The notes under the pieces are model-generated. The model did not search any database. It saw only the letters and a program-made list of their open reading frames with translations, and was not told where the DNA came from. This document shows, in pieces, positions 24,561 through 32,882 of a DNA stretch of 64,000 nt. The DNA lies in the NCBI GenBank assembly GCA_030041475.1, contig JASHNU010000092.1, positions 1 to 64,000 on the forward strand, given 5' to 3'. Positions within the stretch are counted from its first letter, which is position 1. Each line of letters opens with the position of its first letter. This stretch comes from Candidatus Sulfotelmatobacter sp. GTDB taxonomy: Bacteria; Acidobacteriota; Terriglobia; Terriglobales; Acidobacteriaceae. The position numbers and the translations under genes were made by a program.

Positions 24561-25511
24561 ATGAAGACATTGCGCTTTATCGCCACTGCACTACTTGGCG
24601 GAATCTGTGCCTTCGGAGCATCACTCGCGGGGGCTCAGCAGGCTCCGGCGCCGGAGGGCACTCCCGCGCACCTGGTCGTCACCGTCGAAGCTCACAAAGG
24701 TGCAAGCATGCCGCTCATTAATCGCGAGGACGTTATGGTGCTCGAAGGGCACAATCGCGACAGGGGCATCGACTGGGTTCCGGCCCAAGGCGATCGCGCG
24801 GCATTGGAATTGTTTGTCTTTATCGATGACAGCTCGCTCAGCGATCTGGGCACGCAACTGAACGACATCCGCAAGTTTATCGAGGCCCAGCCGCCTTCCA
24901 CCAAAATTGGCGTGGCTTACATGCGGAATGGAACGGCACTGATTGCGCAGGATCTGACCACCGATCATGCTTTAGCAGCAAAGGCCCTAAGGTTGCCCAT
25001 AGGTTATGGCGGCGCTGAAGCCAGCCCCTACTTCGCACTGAGCGATCTGGTCAAGCATCACTGGCCCGCCAGCAATGAGCGCCGTGCGGTCCTGATGGTC
25101 ACCGATGGCATCGATCGCTATTACGGTGCGGGCGACCTGCTGGATCCGTATCTGGACGCGGCAATAGACGATGCCCTGCGCGCCGAGGTCATGGTTTCGG
25201 CCATCTATAATCCCGACGCCGGACACTTCGGACACAGCTACTGGCAGACGTATTGGGGACAGATCTATCTCTCGCACCTGGCGGACGAAACCGGCGGCGA
25301 AGGGTATTACATCGGCTTCAATGGCCCCGCAGTGGCGTTCGCTCCGTACTTGGATGACGAGGCGAACCGGCTGACGCATCAGTATTTGCTCACATTTATG
25401 CCTCAGCCGCAGAAGAAGGCAGGATGGCAGCGGGTGCGAGTCACGACGGAAGTGCCGAACGTAGACTTGGTGTCGGCTGGCAAGATTTACGTTTCGGGAG
25501 GACCAAAATAG
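24561..25511 (+). CDS. Secreted VWFA-related domain protein
   Basis: A 316-residue exported protein. ATG 24561 has a near-perfect AAGGAGGT eight bases upstream. Signal peptide MKTLRFIATALLGGICAFGASLAGAQ. The VWFA fold is visible: LELFVFIDDSSLSDLGTQLNDIRKFI corresponds to the first strand and a MIDAS-like D-x-S-x-S position (DDSSLS), IGVAYMRNG and VLMVTDGIDRY to the core strands. Such VWFA-related proteins are numerous in Acidobacteria. The partial MIDAS suggests metal-dependent binding of an extracellular ligand. Partner unknown; single gene between a divergent lipid gene and murJ. Confidence 0.82.
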   Translation: MKTLRFIATALLGGICAFGASLAGAQQAPAPEGTPAHLVVTVEAHKGASMPLINREDVMVLEGHNRDRGIDWVPAQGDRAALELFVFIDDSSLSDLGTQLNDIRKFIEAQPPSTKIGVAYMRNGTALIAQDLTTDHALAAKALRLPIGYGGAEASPYFALSDLVKHHWPASNERRAVLMVTDGIDRYYGAGDLLDPYLDAAIDDALRAEVMVSAIYNPDAGHFGHSYWQTYWGQIYLSHLADETGGEGYYIGFNGPAVAFAPYLDDEANRLTHQYLLTFMPQPQKKAGWQRVRVTTEVPNVDLVSAGKIYVSGGPK

Positions 25512-25667
25512 TGGTGCAGAAATAGAGCGCCGAAAACAGCGCAGAAGTGGCCCGTAGCAATAAAATCGGCAGTGCGTTTCTGAGGACACTGCCTCCGCAG
25601 TGGACCTTGTTCGGTCAACACTGGCCCGTTGAGATTCCGATAAGATTGGATTGCCGATCGGGTCTCA

Positions 25668-27305
25668 ATGACAAAATTCTTGCGATTTTTCCGCCCCTCG
25701 CATCAGCACACCGCATTTTCCGCCACTGTGCTGCTGATGGGGACGGTGATGCTGTCGCGCGTCATCGGGTACGCTCGCGAGGCCTACATCGCCTTCGCCT
25801 TCGGCGCGGGAGCACAGACCGACGCCTATGTAGCGGCATTCACGCTGCCCGATTTCCTCAATTACATCGTGGCCGGCGGCGCGGCTTCGATCACCTTCAT
25901 TTCGATCTATACGCGGTTTCTGGCCGAAAAGCGCAACGCCGACGCCGAGAAAACTTTCTCCATCATCATCACGGTCATGACCGCCGTGATGATTGTGGGC
26001 ACGATTCTCACTGAAATTTACGCGCCTGAGTTTGTGCGCTGGTTCGTCAAGGGATTTTCCCCGCAACAGATCGAACTGTGCATCTTCCTGACGCGAGTTC
26101 TCCTGCCAGCGCAAATCTTTTTTTATGTCGGCGGGGTAGTTTCGGCGGTGCTCTTGTCGCACCGGCTGTTTTTGTTTCCTGCCTGCGGGCCGCTGATCTA
26201 CAACGTGTTCATCATTCTGGGCGGAGTCGTGGGCGGCCGGCATTTTGGCATTGCCTCGCTCGCCTATGGAGCGCTGGCGGGGAGCATCGCTGGTCCTTTT
26301 CTGGCCAGCGTGATCGGCGCAGCACGGATTGGCACCGGCTACAGAGTGTCGTTTGACGTAACCAATCCGGCGTTTCGCGAGTGGGTGAGGTTGTCCCTGC
26401 CGCTGATGATCGGCGTGTCACTGGTCACAGCGGACGACTGGATTCTCCGCCACTACGCCGCGAGCGGCGTGGGCGACATTGCACGGCTCAACTATGCCAA
26501 GCGCTTATTCGCCGTGCCCATCGCAGTGCTAGGGCAGGCCACCGGGCAGGCGTCGTTGCCATTCTTTGCTCGTTTGTTCAGCGAGAAGCGAGTGAAGGAG
26601 TTCGCCGACACGGTGAACGATTCCGTCTACCGTGTCACCGCCGCGTCGTTTCTGGCCACCGGATGGATGATGGCCGCATCGCTGCCGTTGATCGATCTGG
26701 TGTATCGTCGCGGAAAATTTCTGTTCGCCGACGCGCAGACCACCGCGATTTATTTCTTCTGGTTTTCACTTTCCCTGGCGCTGTGGTCGGCGCAGGGACT
26801 CTACGCGCGCGCGTTCTACGCCGCCGGCAACACATTGACGCCGATGGCCGCAGTGACCATCATTACAGCCGCGTCACTTCCCGTGTATTCATTTCTGTTT
26901 CACACCTTCGGAGTGGTCGGGCTGGCCTGGGCCTCAGATATCGGCATCGGAGCGAATTTGTTCGCGCTGGCCTGGCTCCTGCATCGCAAAGGAGTCGTCC
27001 CGCTTAACGGGTTGCGCCGGAAAGAACTGGGAAAATCCGCGCTGGTTGCGGTCGTGGCGGCGGCGATCAGCTTTGAAGTCGCGAAGATAGTCCCTTTGCC
27101 GACTGGTTCCGCGAAAGGAAGCCGTGCCGCCGACCTGATGCAACTCACGCTGGTTACGCTGACCTGGGCGGCGGCAGTGGCGGCCGGCCTATGGCTGCTG
27201 CGCTCCGACTTGCCGGGGGAACTGCGGCGGCGCAAGGGCGCCGTGTATCCAGCCGTGGCGCAGGGCGAAAGCCGGGAGATCCTGGGATCCGGAAGAGAGC
27301 CGTAG
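25668..27305 (+). CDS. murJ: Lipid II flippase MurJ (MviN)
   Basis: A 545-residue MOP-superfamily transporter with about 14 membrane helices that moves lipid II to the periplasmic side for peptidoglycan synthesis. The N-terminus has the MurJ hallmark: VMLSRVIGYAREAYIAFAFGAGAQTDAYVAAFTLPDFLNYIVAGGAASITF (arginine in LSRxxGxxR and the D of TDAY are conserved positions). Further family segments: AKRLFAVPIAVLGQATGQASLPFFARL and YARAFYAAGNTLTPM. Length is usual. Start ATG 25668. It stands alone; a cysteine dioxygenase gene follows 84 bases later. Confidence 0.93.
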   Translation: MTKFLRFFRPSHQHTAFSATVLLMGTVMLSRVIGYAREAYIAFAFGAGAQTDAYVAAFTLPDFLNYIVAGGAASITFISIYTRFLAEKRNADAEKTFSIIITVMTAVMIVGTILTEIYAPEFVRWFVKGFSPQQIELCIFLTRVLLPAQIFFYVGGVVSAVLLSHRLFLFPACGPLIYNVFIILGGVVGGRHFGIASLAYGALAGSIAGPFLASVIGAARIGTGYRVSFDVTNPAFREWVRLSLPLMIGVSLVTADDWILRHYAASGVGDIARLNYAKRLFAVPIAVLGQATGQASLPFFARLFSEKRVKEFADTVNDSVYRVTAASFLATGWMMAASLPLIDLVYRRGKFLFADAQTTAIYFFWFSLSLALWSAQGLYARAFYAAGNTLTPMAAVTIITAASLPVYSFLFHTFGVVGLAWASDIGIGANLFALAWLLHRKGVVPLNGLRRKELGKSALVAVVAAAISFEVAKIVPLPTGSAKGSRAADLMQLTLVTLTWAAAVAAGLWLLRSDLPGELRRRKGAVYPAVAQGESREILGSGREP

Positions 27306-27389
27306 GAGCAAAATCTTGCAAGGTGCACGGAGACATCCCGAGCAACCGCTGGCTTTATCGGCTGCGTTATACTCATGCCCGGAGCACAC

Positions 27390-27986
27390 ATGATCACAGC
27401 TGCCAAACCAGTTCCCATTCAAAAGCTTGTGGAAGAACTGCGGCAGTTTCCGGAATCGATCTTCGATCAGACCGAGCCTTTGCGGAAATTTCTGGAAGAC
27501 ACACCGGTCGAGGCCGACTCTCTCGCTCCCTACCTGACCTGGGATGGCCAGCACTACACGCGCAACCTGATCGACCGCACGCCGCTCTACGAACTGATGG
27601 CCATCTGTTGGGAAACCGGTCAAGCAAGTTCCGTGCACAACCATCGCGACCAGAATTGCTGGATGGCCGTCCCGATCGGGCGCCTGCTGGTCGAAAATTT
27701 CCATCTCGTTCACCAGGACTTGCAGGCCGGGCTCTGCCGGCTCGAGCCGCTCAACATCGTCGAGATGAACCCGGCTCACCCCTGCGCGGTCGACCCCGCC
27801 GATCCGGTGCATCGCGTGCTGAATCCCCGCGAGTTCAACCAGCGTGCCGTGAGCCTGCACCTCTATTCGCGTCCCTTCGACAGTTGCGTGGTGTACTCGC
27901 CCGAGCAAGACACGTGCGGCGAAATTCAGCTCCATTTCAACACCATGTTTGGGAAGACTACGTTCGGGAAGAATGCGGGAAACTAA
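27390..27986 (+). CDS. Cysteine dioxygenase type I-like cupin
   Basis: A 198-residue cupin predicted to oxidise cysteine to cysteine sulfinate with iron and O2. ATG 27390 is preferred to ATG 27375 since CCGGAGCACAC gives a ribosome-binding site six bases upstream. Iron ligands: two His in SVHNHRDQNCWMAV (HNH, with a Cys three residues further that may be the site of a Cys-Tyr type link) and a third His in VHRVLNP. The C-terminal VSLHLYSRPFDSCVVY is also typical of CDO (Tyr pair). The size fits bacterial CDO. The downstream lipoprotein gene starts six bases after the stop. Confidence 0.82.
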   Translation: MITAAKPVPIQKLVEELRQFPESIFDQTEPLRKFLEDTPVEADSLAPYLTWDGQHYTRNLIDRTPLYELMAICWETGQASSVHNHRDQNCWMAVPIGRLLVENFHLVHQDLQAGLCRLEPLNIVEMNPAHPCAVDPADPVHRVLNPREFNQRAVSLHLYSRPFDSCVVYSPEQDTCGEIQLHFNTMFGKTTFGKNAGN

Positions 27987-27992
27987 CGCCCA

Positions 27993-28496
27993 ATGGTTCA
28001 GCACCGACATCTTGTGATTTGGTGGCTGTTGTTGGCGGGTGTGGCGTGCACCAAGCAAGAACAGCAGCAACCTGCGCCGGAGACGCCGCTCCCTTATGAG
28101 CGCGCAGCTCCTTCGCCGGTCGGCACAACTCAGAACGTTCTACAGAAAACGTTCTCGCTTCAACGCTCGGCGGAATTTGAGTTTGAAGTTCCTGCCCACG
28201 CCGCCATGCCACACCTGCATGGAATCTTCGAGTCTTTCGTCGGCCAGGTGCACGGTGCCTCTGATGACAGCGCAAACATTGACTTCCTAATCATCAACGA
28301 GGATCAGCACGACGATTTCGCACGCAACGGCTCGAGTGACACAATGTTCTCCGTGGAGGCTTCGCACAATCAGGCAGTCAATTTCGATCTGCCCGCGTCG
28401 CTGAATCGAAAGGCGAAGTACTACCTGGTGTTCCGGAATCCGGAGGGAAACAAGAGCAGTAAGGTCGTCGAAGCCAACTTTCGGGTGGATTATTAG
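27993..28496 (+). CDS. Putative small lipoprotein
   Basis: A 167-residue protein with an N-terminal hydrophobic stretch ending in GVACTKQ (HLVIWWLLLAGVACT). The Cys with a preceding small-residue run resembles a lipobox, though position -3 is G rather than L, so lipidation is likely but not sure. The mature part is polar and beta-like (YYLVFRNPEGNKSSKVVEANFRV at the end). No known domain. Six bases after the cysteine dioxygenase stop, so probably in the same transcript. Confidence 0.65.
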   Translation: MVQHRHLVIWWLLLAGVACTKQEQQQPAPETPLPYERAAPSPVGTTQNVLQKTFSLQRSAEFEFEVPAHAAMPHLHGIFESFVGQVHGASDDSANIDFLIINEDQHDDFARNGSSDTMFSVEASHNQAVNFDLPASLNRKAKYYLVFRNPEGNKSSKVVEANFRVDY

Positions 28497-28582
28497 GCGC
28501 ATTATTGAGGGCTGATCCTGCTGCTACACTAAGCGGGTTGGCCCAGCGAAAAAAATCATCGAAGTCCGCAGCCCGCGCGGCC

Positions 28583-31372
28583 ATGCCGCCGAGTCCACCG
28601 TTGCAACCTTCTTTAGACTCCAGCCGCTCACCTGGCAAATCGGCACCTGACGCCCCCGGCCGCATCTTCCTGATGGACACCATGTCGTTCATCTTCCGCG
28701 CGTATCACGCGATGGCGCGGCAGAGGCCCATGTCGACCAAGAGCGGCCTGCCAACGGCGGCGATCTATGTTTTCGTCAACATGCTGCGCAAGCTGCGCGA
28801 CGATTTTGCCCCGGAATATCTGGCCGCCGTGTTCGACGTCGCCGGGCCCACATTCCGCGACCAGCAGTCCGAGGCCGTCGCCACCGTCCGCAAGTTCGAC
28901 ATCAAGACGCAGACTTTCACCGAAGTCGAATACAAGGGATACAAGGCCAACCGCAGCGCTATGCCCGACGATCTGGCGCAGCAGGTTCCTTACATTCGAC
29001 GGGCGCTCGAGGCGTACCGGATTCCGATTCTCGAAGCCACGGGCTTCGAAGCCGACGACGTCATCGGCACTTTGGCCCGCAAAGCGGCTGCGGCGGCGCA
29101 TCCGGTCTATGTCGTCTCCAGCGATAAGGACATGATGCAGCTGGTGAATGACCGCGTGCACATTCTGAATCCGCCGAAGGACAACCTGATCTGCGATGCC
29201 GCCAAGGTGGAGGAAATTCTCGGCGTTCCTCCTGAGCGCGTAGTCGACGTGATGGCGCTGCGCGGCGATGCCATCGACAACATCCCCGGCGCGCCGGGAA
29301 TCGGCGATAAGGGCTCGGTCGAGATCATCAAGCGATTCGGCACCGTCGAGGCGGCACTTGAACACGCGGCCGAAGTGGAGAGAAAAACCTACCGCGAATC
29401 ACTACAGAACAACCGCGACACAATTTTGTTCTCGAAGAGCATGGCGACGATCGACACGGCAGTTCCGCTCGACCTCGACGTCGACTCCATGCGCGTGGGC
29501 GAGCCTGACGTGGATGCCCTTCGGGCGCTGTTTACCGAACTCGAATTCACTTCCCTGCTGAAGGAATTACTGCCCGTGATCGAAATCGCCGAGGCCCATT
29601 ACACCCAAGCGAAGTCGGCTGCCGACGTGGAAATCGTCGTGAAGGCGCTTGCCCCCGGAAGCGCGCTTGCCGTTGTGGTCGAGCATGTGGAATCCGAATT
29701 TGAGCGGGAAGACGCGCCAGAAGAAGAAAGAGATGAAGATGAGCCGGAGCGGCAGCTTTTTCTGGTCGAAGCTCCAGTTCCCACCTCCGTGGCGCAGCGC
29801 GTCGCCATTTCGGCCGGGGCCGGTTCGGCCACGATCGTAAAACTCGATTCCGAATCAGCCGGCGAAAAGCTCCGATTTGTTCTGACGTGCACCAACGTGC
29901 CCAAAGCTGTCCATGACTACAAGGCAGCGATGCATGCTCTTCGCCCGCTTGGAATCTGCCTCGAAAATGTGCAGCACGACCCCATGCTGTACTCCTACCT
30001 GCTCGATCCAACCTATTCGTCGCACGGCCTGGCGGAGGTCGCGCTGCGTCGTTTCAATCTGAAGCTCGCGGGCGGCCTGGCGGAAGCTGCGGATATCACT
30101 GGGCGGCTGGCGGGCGCGTTGCGCGATGAGGTCGACCAGGCCGGGCTCGCCAAGCTCTACGAGGAAATCGATCTGCCGCTCGTGCCGGTGCTCACGCGGA
30201 TGGAAGCTGCGGGCGTAAAGATCGACAATGCGGCATTGGCGCACATGTCGGTCGAACTCGAGCGTGAGATCGTCGCCAAGGCCAAAGAAATTTACGACGC
30301 CGCGGGAATGGAATTCAATGTCGGTTCACCGAAACAGCTGGGCGACGTTCTTTTCAACCGCATGAACCTGCCCAAGCCAGTGAAATACGGCAAGGGACGT
30401 ACGATTTCGACCGCGGTTGATGTGCTGGAAGAATTAGCCGAGGATTATCCCATCGCGCGCATGGTGCTCGACTACCGCCAGCTCACCAAGCTCAAATCCA
30501 CCTATGTCGACGCTCTGCCGGCACTGATCAATCCTGCCACCGGACGCTTGCACACGACTTTTGATCAGACGGGCACGGCCACGGGGCGGCTTTCGTCGGC
30601 CAATCCGAATCTGCAGAATATTCCGATTCGCACCGAACTGGGGCGCGGCATTCGCGCCGCGTTTATCGCCGAGCCAGGCCACGTGCTGCTGACCGCCGAC
30701 TATTCGCAGATCGAGCTGCGCCTGCTGGCGCACTTCTCGCGCGATCCTCTGCTGGTGGAAGCCTATCGGCGCGGCGACGACATTCACACGCTGACTGCCT
30801 CGCAGGTGTTCGGCGTGCCTCCGCTCATGGTCACGCCTGAGCATCGCCGCCAGGCCAAGGTGGTGAATTTCGGCATCGTCTATGGACTGTCGGCGTTTGG
30901 ACTCTCGCAGCAACTGGGTATCGAAACCGGCGAGGCCAAGCAGTTCATCGCCAACTACTTTGAAAAGTACAAGGGCGTGCGGGCGTTCATCGACAGGACG
31001 CTTGAGGAAGCACGACGCGAACTGAAAGTGCGCACACTCTTCGGGCGCGTACGGCCTATTCCCGACATCAATAGCAAAAACGTCAACCAGCGCGGATTCG
31101 CGGAGCGCACGGCGGTCAATACGCCGCTGCAGGGCACGGCCGCCGACCTGATCAAAATCGCCATGATCCAGATCGACACAGCCATACGCCGGAGGGGATT
31201 GAAATCGCGCATGACGCTGCAGGTGCACGACGAACTCGTCTTCGAAGTGCCCGAGAACGAAGTCGAAACGATGCAACTGATGGTTCGCGAGCACATGGAA
31301 AAAGCGCACGCGCTGGCCGTGCCACTGCAGGTGGACATGGGCGTGGGAAAGAACTGGAGAGATCTGCAGTAG
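28583..31372 (+). CDS. polA: DNA polymerase I with inactivated proofreading domain
   Basis: A 929-residue Pol I (a longer in-frame TTG start at 28505 exists; ATG 28583 is preferred but not proven). The 5' nuclease domain is complete (RIFLMDTMSFIFRAYHAM, GFEADDVIGTLARKA, VVSSDKDMMQLVN). In the middle region the 3'-5' exonuclease is degenerate: the expected D-x-E pair is replaced by VVVEHVESEF with a lysine/acid-rich insert (EREDAPEEERDEDEPER). The polymerase domain has motif A LTADYSQIELRLLAHFSRDP, motif B RRQAKVVNFGIVYGLSAFGL and motif C QVHDELVFEVP. It fills gaps in repair and removes Okazaki primers; proofreading is predicted absent, as in Taq-type Pol I. Confidence 0.95.
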   Translation: MPPSPPLQPSLDSSRSPGKSAPDAPGRIFLMDTMSFIFRAYHAMARQRPMSTKSGLPTAAIYVFVNMLRKLRDDFAPEYLAAVFDVAGPTFRDQQSEAVATVRKFDIKTQTFTEVEYKGYKANRSAMPDDLAQQVPYIRRALEAYRIPILEATGFEADDVIGTLARKAAAAAHPVYVVSSDKDMMQLVNDRVHILNPPKDNLICDAAKVEEILGVPPERVVDVMALRGDAIDNIPGAPGIGDKGSVEIIKRFGTVEAALEHAAEVERKTYRESLQNNRDTILFSKSMATIDTAVPLDLDVDSMRVGEPDVDALRALFTELEFTSLLKELLPVIEIAEAHYTQAKSAADVEIVVKALAPGSALAVVVEHVESEFEREDAPEEERDEDEPERQLFLVEAPVPTSVAQRVAISAGAGSATIVKLDSESAGEKLRFVLTCTNVPKAVHDYKAAMHALRPLGICLENVQHDPMLYSYLLDPTYSSHGLAEVALRRFNLKLAGGLAEAADITGRLAGALRDEVDQAGLAKLYEEIDLPLVPVLTRMEAAGVKIDNAALAHMSVELEREIVAKAKEIYDAAGMEFNVGSPKQLGDVLFNRMNLPKPVKYGKGRTISTAVDVLEELAEDYPIARMVLDYRQLTKLKSTYVDALPALINPATGRLHTTFDQTGTATGRLSSANPNLQNIPIRTELGRGIRAAFIAEPGHVLLTADYSQIELRLLAHFSRDPLLVEAYRRGDDIHTLTASQVFGVPPLMVTPEHRRQAKVVNFGIVYGLSAFGLSQQLGIETGEAKQFIANYFEKYKGVRAFIDRTLEEARRELKVRTLFGRVRPIPDINSKNVNQRGFAERTAVNTPLQGTAADLIKIAMIQIDTAIRRRGLKSRMTLQVHDELVFEVPENEVETMQLMVREHMEKAHALAVPLQVDMGVGKNWRDLQ

Positions 31373-31381
31373 CGCGTGCAG

Positions 31382-31421
31382 GGACAGCCGCCGTCGGCTG
31401 TCCGGTCGAGCGAAGCTCGAC
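31382..31421. repeat. Tandem hairpins after polA, part of a dispersed repeat
   Basis: GGACAGCCG and CGGCTGTCC (31382-31390, 31395-31403) make a perfect 9-bp stem with loop CCGT; the adjacent GTCGAGC-GAA-GCTCGAC is a second stem. The block lies nine bases after the polA stop and may end its transcript, but no T-run follows. A related arrangement, with CGGACAGCC and GGCGGCTGTCCC around GACGCGCTTCGC, lies at 46916-46979 upstream of cofH. Confidence 0.65.
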
Positions 31422-31507
31422 GGCTCTCAGCGGCGGATTCCTGCCGTTTCTGGTGTAGAATCGTTACGAAAACCCCTTCCGCTTCTCTACGCGGAGTCCT
31501 CCCCAGT

Positions 31508-31584
31508 CGGGACGTGGCGCAGCCTGGTAGCGCACTTGCTTGGGGTGCAAGGGGTCGCGAGTTCAAATCTCGCCGTCCCGACCA
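31508..31584 (+). tRNA. tRNA-Pro (anticodon GGG)
   Basis: Acceptor arms CGGGACG and CGTCCCG pair fully, followed by discriminator A and encoded CCA. Anticodon stem CTTGC/GCAAG with loop TTGGGGT gives anticodon GGG (reads CCC). D arm GCGCAGCCTGGTAGCGC and T arm with GTTCAAATC are normal. Total 77 nt with CCA. Located after polA on the plus strand. Confidence 0.97.
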
Positions 31585-32004
31585 TTCTCCTTCAGCGAGG
31601 TTCGAAATGAAGGAGATCCTTTGCTTCGCTCAGGATTTCGGCTGGCGCCTCCGCTCAGCTCACACAACGGTTCAGGTTCTGCGCGTGGGAGATCCCTCGC
31701 TTTGCTCGGGACTTCGGCGCGCGGCTCGGACGCCGCGCAAACGCCTCAGGTTCAAATCTCGCCGTCCCGACCAATTATCCTTTGAATGCACGCCGCCCGC
31801 CCGCCGGCTAGATACGACTGCTGTCCCAGAATGTGAATCACCGGCCCGCGCGGAATCTGGGAAAGCGACTCCTTGCCCCGTTCTTGAACAGGCGGCAAAA
31901 CTGGAAGGTCGATAGATAAATTTGATCCGTTCCATCCAATAAAGAGCGGCTGTCGTTATCTGTTTTCATGCTCTAATTCGACCAAGTAGGGCAGGAGGCA
32001 GCCT
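31585..32004. other. Gene-free stretch with duplicated tRNA-Pro 3' end
   Basis: No gene; overlapping ORFs in two frames at 31376-31915 cross the tRNA and have no features. Between 31600 and 31730 the sequence holds GGAGATCCTTTGCTTCGCTC and GGAGATCCCTCGCTTTGC, both of the dispersed GGATC-CTTCGCTC repeat style. At 31750-31773 the last 24 bases of tRNA-Pro including CCA are repeated exactly. The remainder up to the EF-hand gene contains only its ribosome-binding sequence, GCAGGAGGCAG. Confidence 0.7.
31750..31773 (+). repeat. Exact 24-bp duplicate of the tRNA-Pro 3' end
   Basis: Bases 31750-31773 equal 31561-31584, i.e. the T-arm from GTTCAAATC through the acceptor CGTCCCG to ACCA. The bases before and after differ. 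The copies are 189 bp apart. A duplicated tRNA 3' end is what site-specific integrases leave as att sites, but the intervening 165 bp carry no gene. Confidence 0.85.
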
Positions 32005-32307
32005 ATGACACGAAGGAATCTCTCCCTCGCATTGCTCGTCGTGACCGCTCTGGGGGCCGGTTTCGCGCAGAAAGGCGTTTCAAAGCAGCCGGACAAGAAC
32101 GTCATGGCCGTCGAGAGCGTCAAGCAATTGCTACTGGTCATGGATACGGACAAGAGCGGCAAGATATCGAAGGCGCAATGGATGGCGTTCATGGAAGCCG
32201 AATTCGACAGGCTCGACCTTGAAAAGAAGGGCGAGGTTGATCAGGCGGCAATCCGGCAGTCAACAGGGTACGTCAAGCAGGCCCGTTCCGCAGACCTAGG
32301 GCGGTAA
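32005..32307 (+). CDS. Small exported EF-hand-like protein
   Basis: A 100-residue protein with signal peptide (MTRRNLSLALLVVTALGAGFAQ) and a GCAGGAGGCAG ribosome-binding site. The calcium-loop-like segment DTDKSGKISKAQW fits D-x-D-x-S-G-x-I-x3, with Q at the last ligand position where E is usual. A second loop-like segment, DLEKKGEVDQAAI, is degenerate. So one weak calcium-binding loop at best. Role unknown; related small EF-hand exported proteins occur singly in Acidobacteria. Confidence 0.7.
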   Translation: MTRRNLSLALLVVTALGAGFAQKGVSKQPDKNVMAVESVKQLLLVMDTDKSGKISKAQWMAFMEAEFDRLDLEKKGEVDQAAIRQSTGYVKQARSADLGR

Positions 32308-32504
32308 CGACTGGCCGCAGTTCTTTACGGGACGTCGCTCCTTCCGGCCATCTGCTGACGATGAGATCTTCACCATAAAACAATCCTGCGGGTCTCGGGC
32401 ATTGATGTTCGCCGAGGAAATTCGGGCGGAGTTGCCCCCGCCCGGTTTTGGGTTTGTGGCAGCTGTCACAGGCCAGAGCGGTGCCCGCGCGCCAAGTTTA
32501 AAGT

Positions 32505-32822
32505 TTAGCTAGCCTTTTCTCGCGGGTGCACGTGCATGTGAACAATGACGTGGCCATTTCCGTTAGGGATGTTCGTAGTGTACGACCATCCGCTCGGGGG
32601 GCTCTGCTCGTCGGCCGCGGTCACGACGTTAGAGTTGTCCGGCAACGGACCGGTCGCCGGTCCAGTAAAGTTGCAGGGGCTTGGGGTGAACCAGGGATTC
32701 CCGTCCGGCATAGTCTGCGCGGTGACAGTGATGGAGCCCGTAACATTGGTTCCCCACGCGAACTCCTCACCTTGGTTGATCGACCCCGTGCCGGATCCCA
32801 GCATGATTGTTGGTATTGGCAT
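32505..32822 (-). CDS. Small beta-rich protein next to the kinase gene, unknown
   Basis: A 105-residue protein with AAAAGGAG six bases before ATG 32822. It is rich in G, T, S, P and N with alternating hydrophobic residues (GSITVTAQTMPDG, GWSYTTNIPNGNGHV), suggesting a beta-sandwich, and ends in the His-rich HVIVHMHVHP. No signal peptide is visible. No known domain. It lies 60 bases downstream of the Ser/Thr kinase gene, in the same direction, with a small hairpin (GGTC-AATAA-GACC) between. The C-terminal His cluster could bind metal; inference only. Confidence 0.6.
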   Translation of the reverse strand: MPIPTIMLGSGTGSINQGEEFAWGTNVTGSITVTAQTMPDGNPWFTPSPCNFTGPATGPLPDNSNVVTAADEQSPPSGWSYTTNIPNGNGHVIVHMHVHPREKAS

Positions 32823-32882
32823 AGTGAACTCCTTTTCGCCGGTCTTATTGACCGTGTGAATTTTCTTTAATTGTGGTGAATC

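Noticed and set aside
31376-31915. 179-codon plus-strand ORF across tRNA-Pro
   Set aside because: It runs through the tRNA gene and duplicated tRNA fragment and has no protein-like pattern.
32505-32870. Plus-strand ORFs opposite the small beta-rich protein
   Set aside because: The minus-strand frame has a ribosome-binding site and coherent composition; the plus frames do not.
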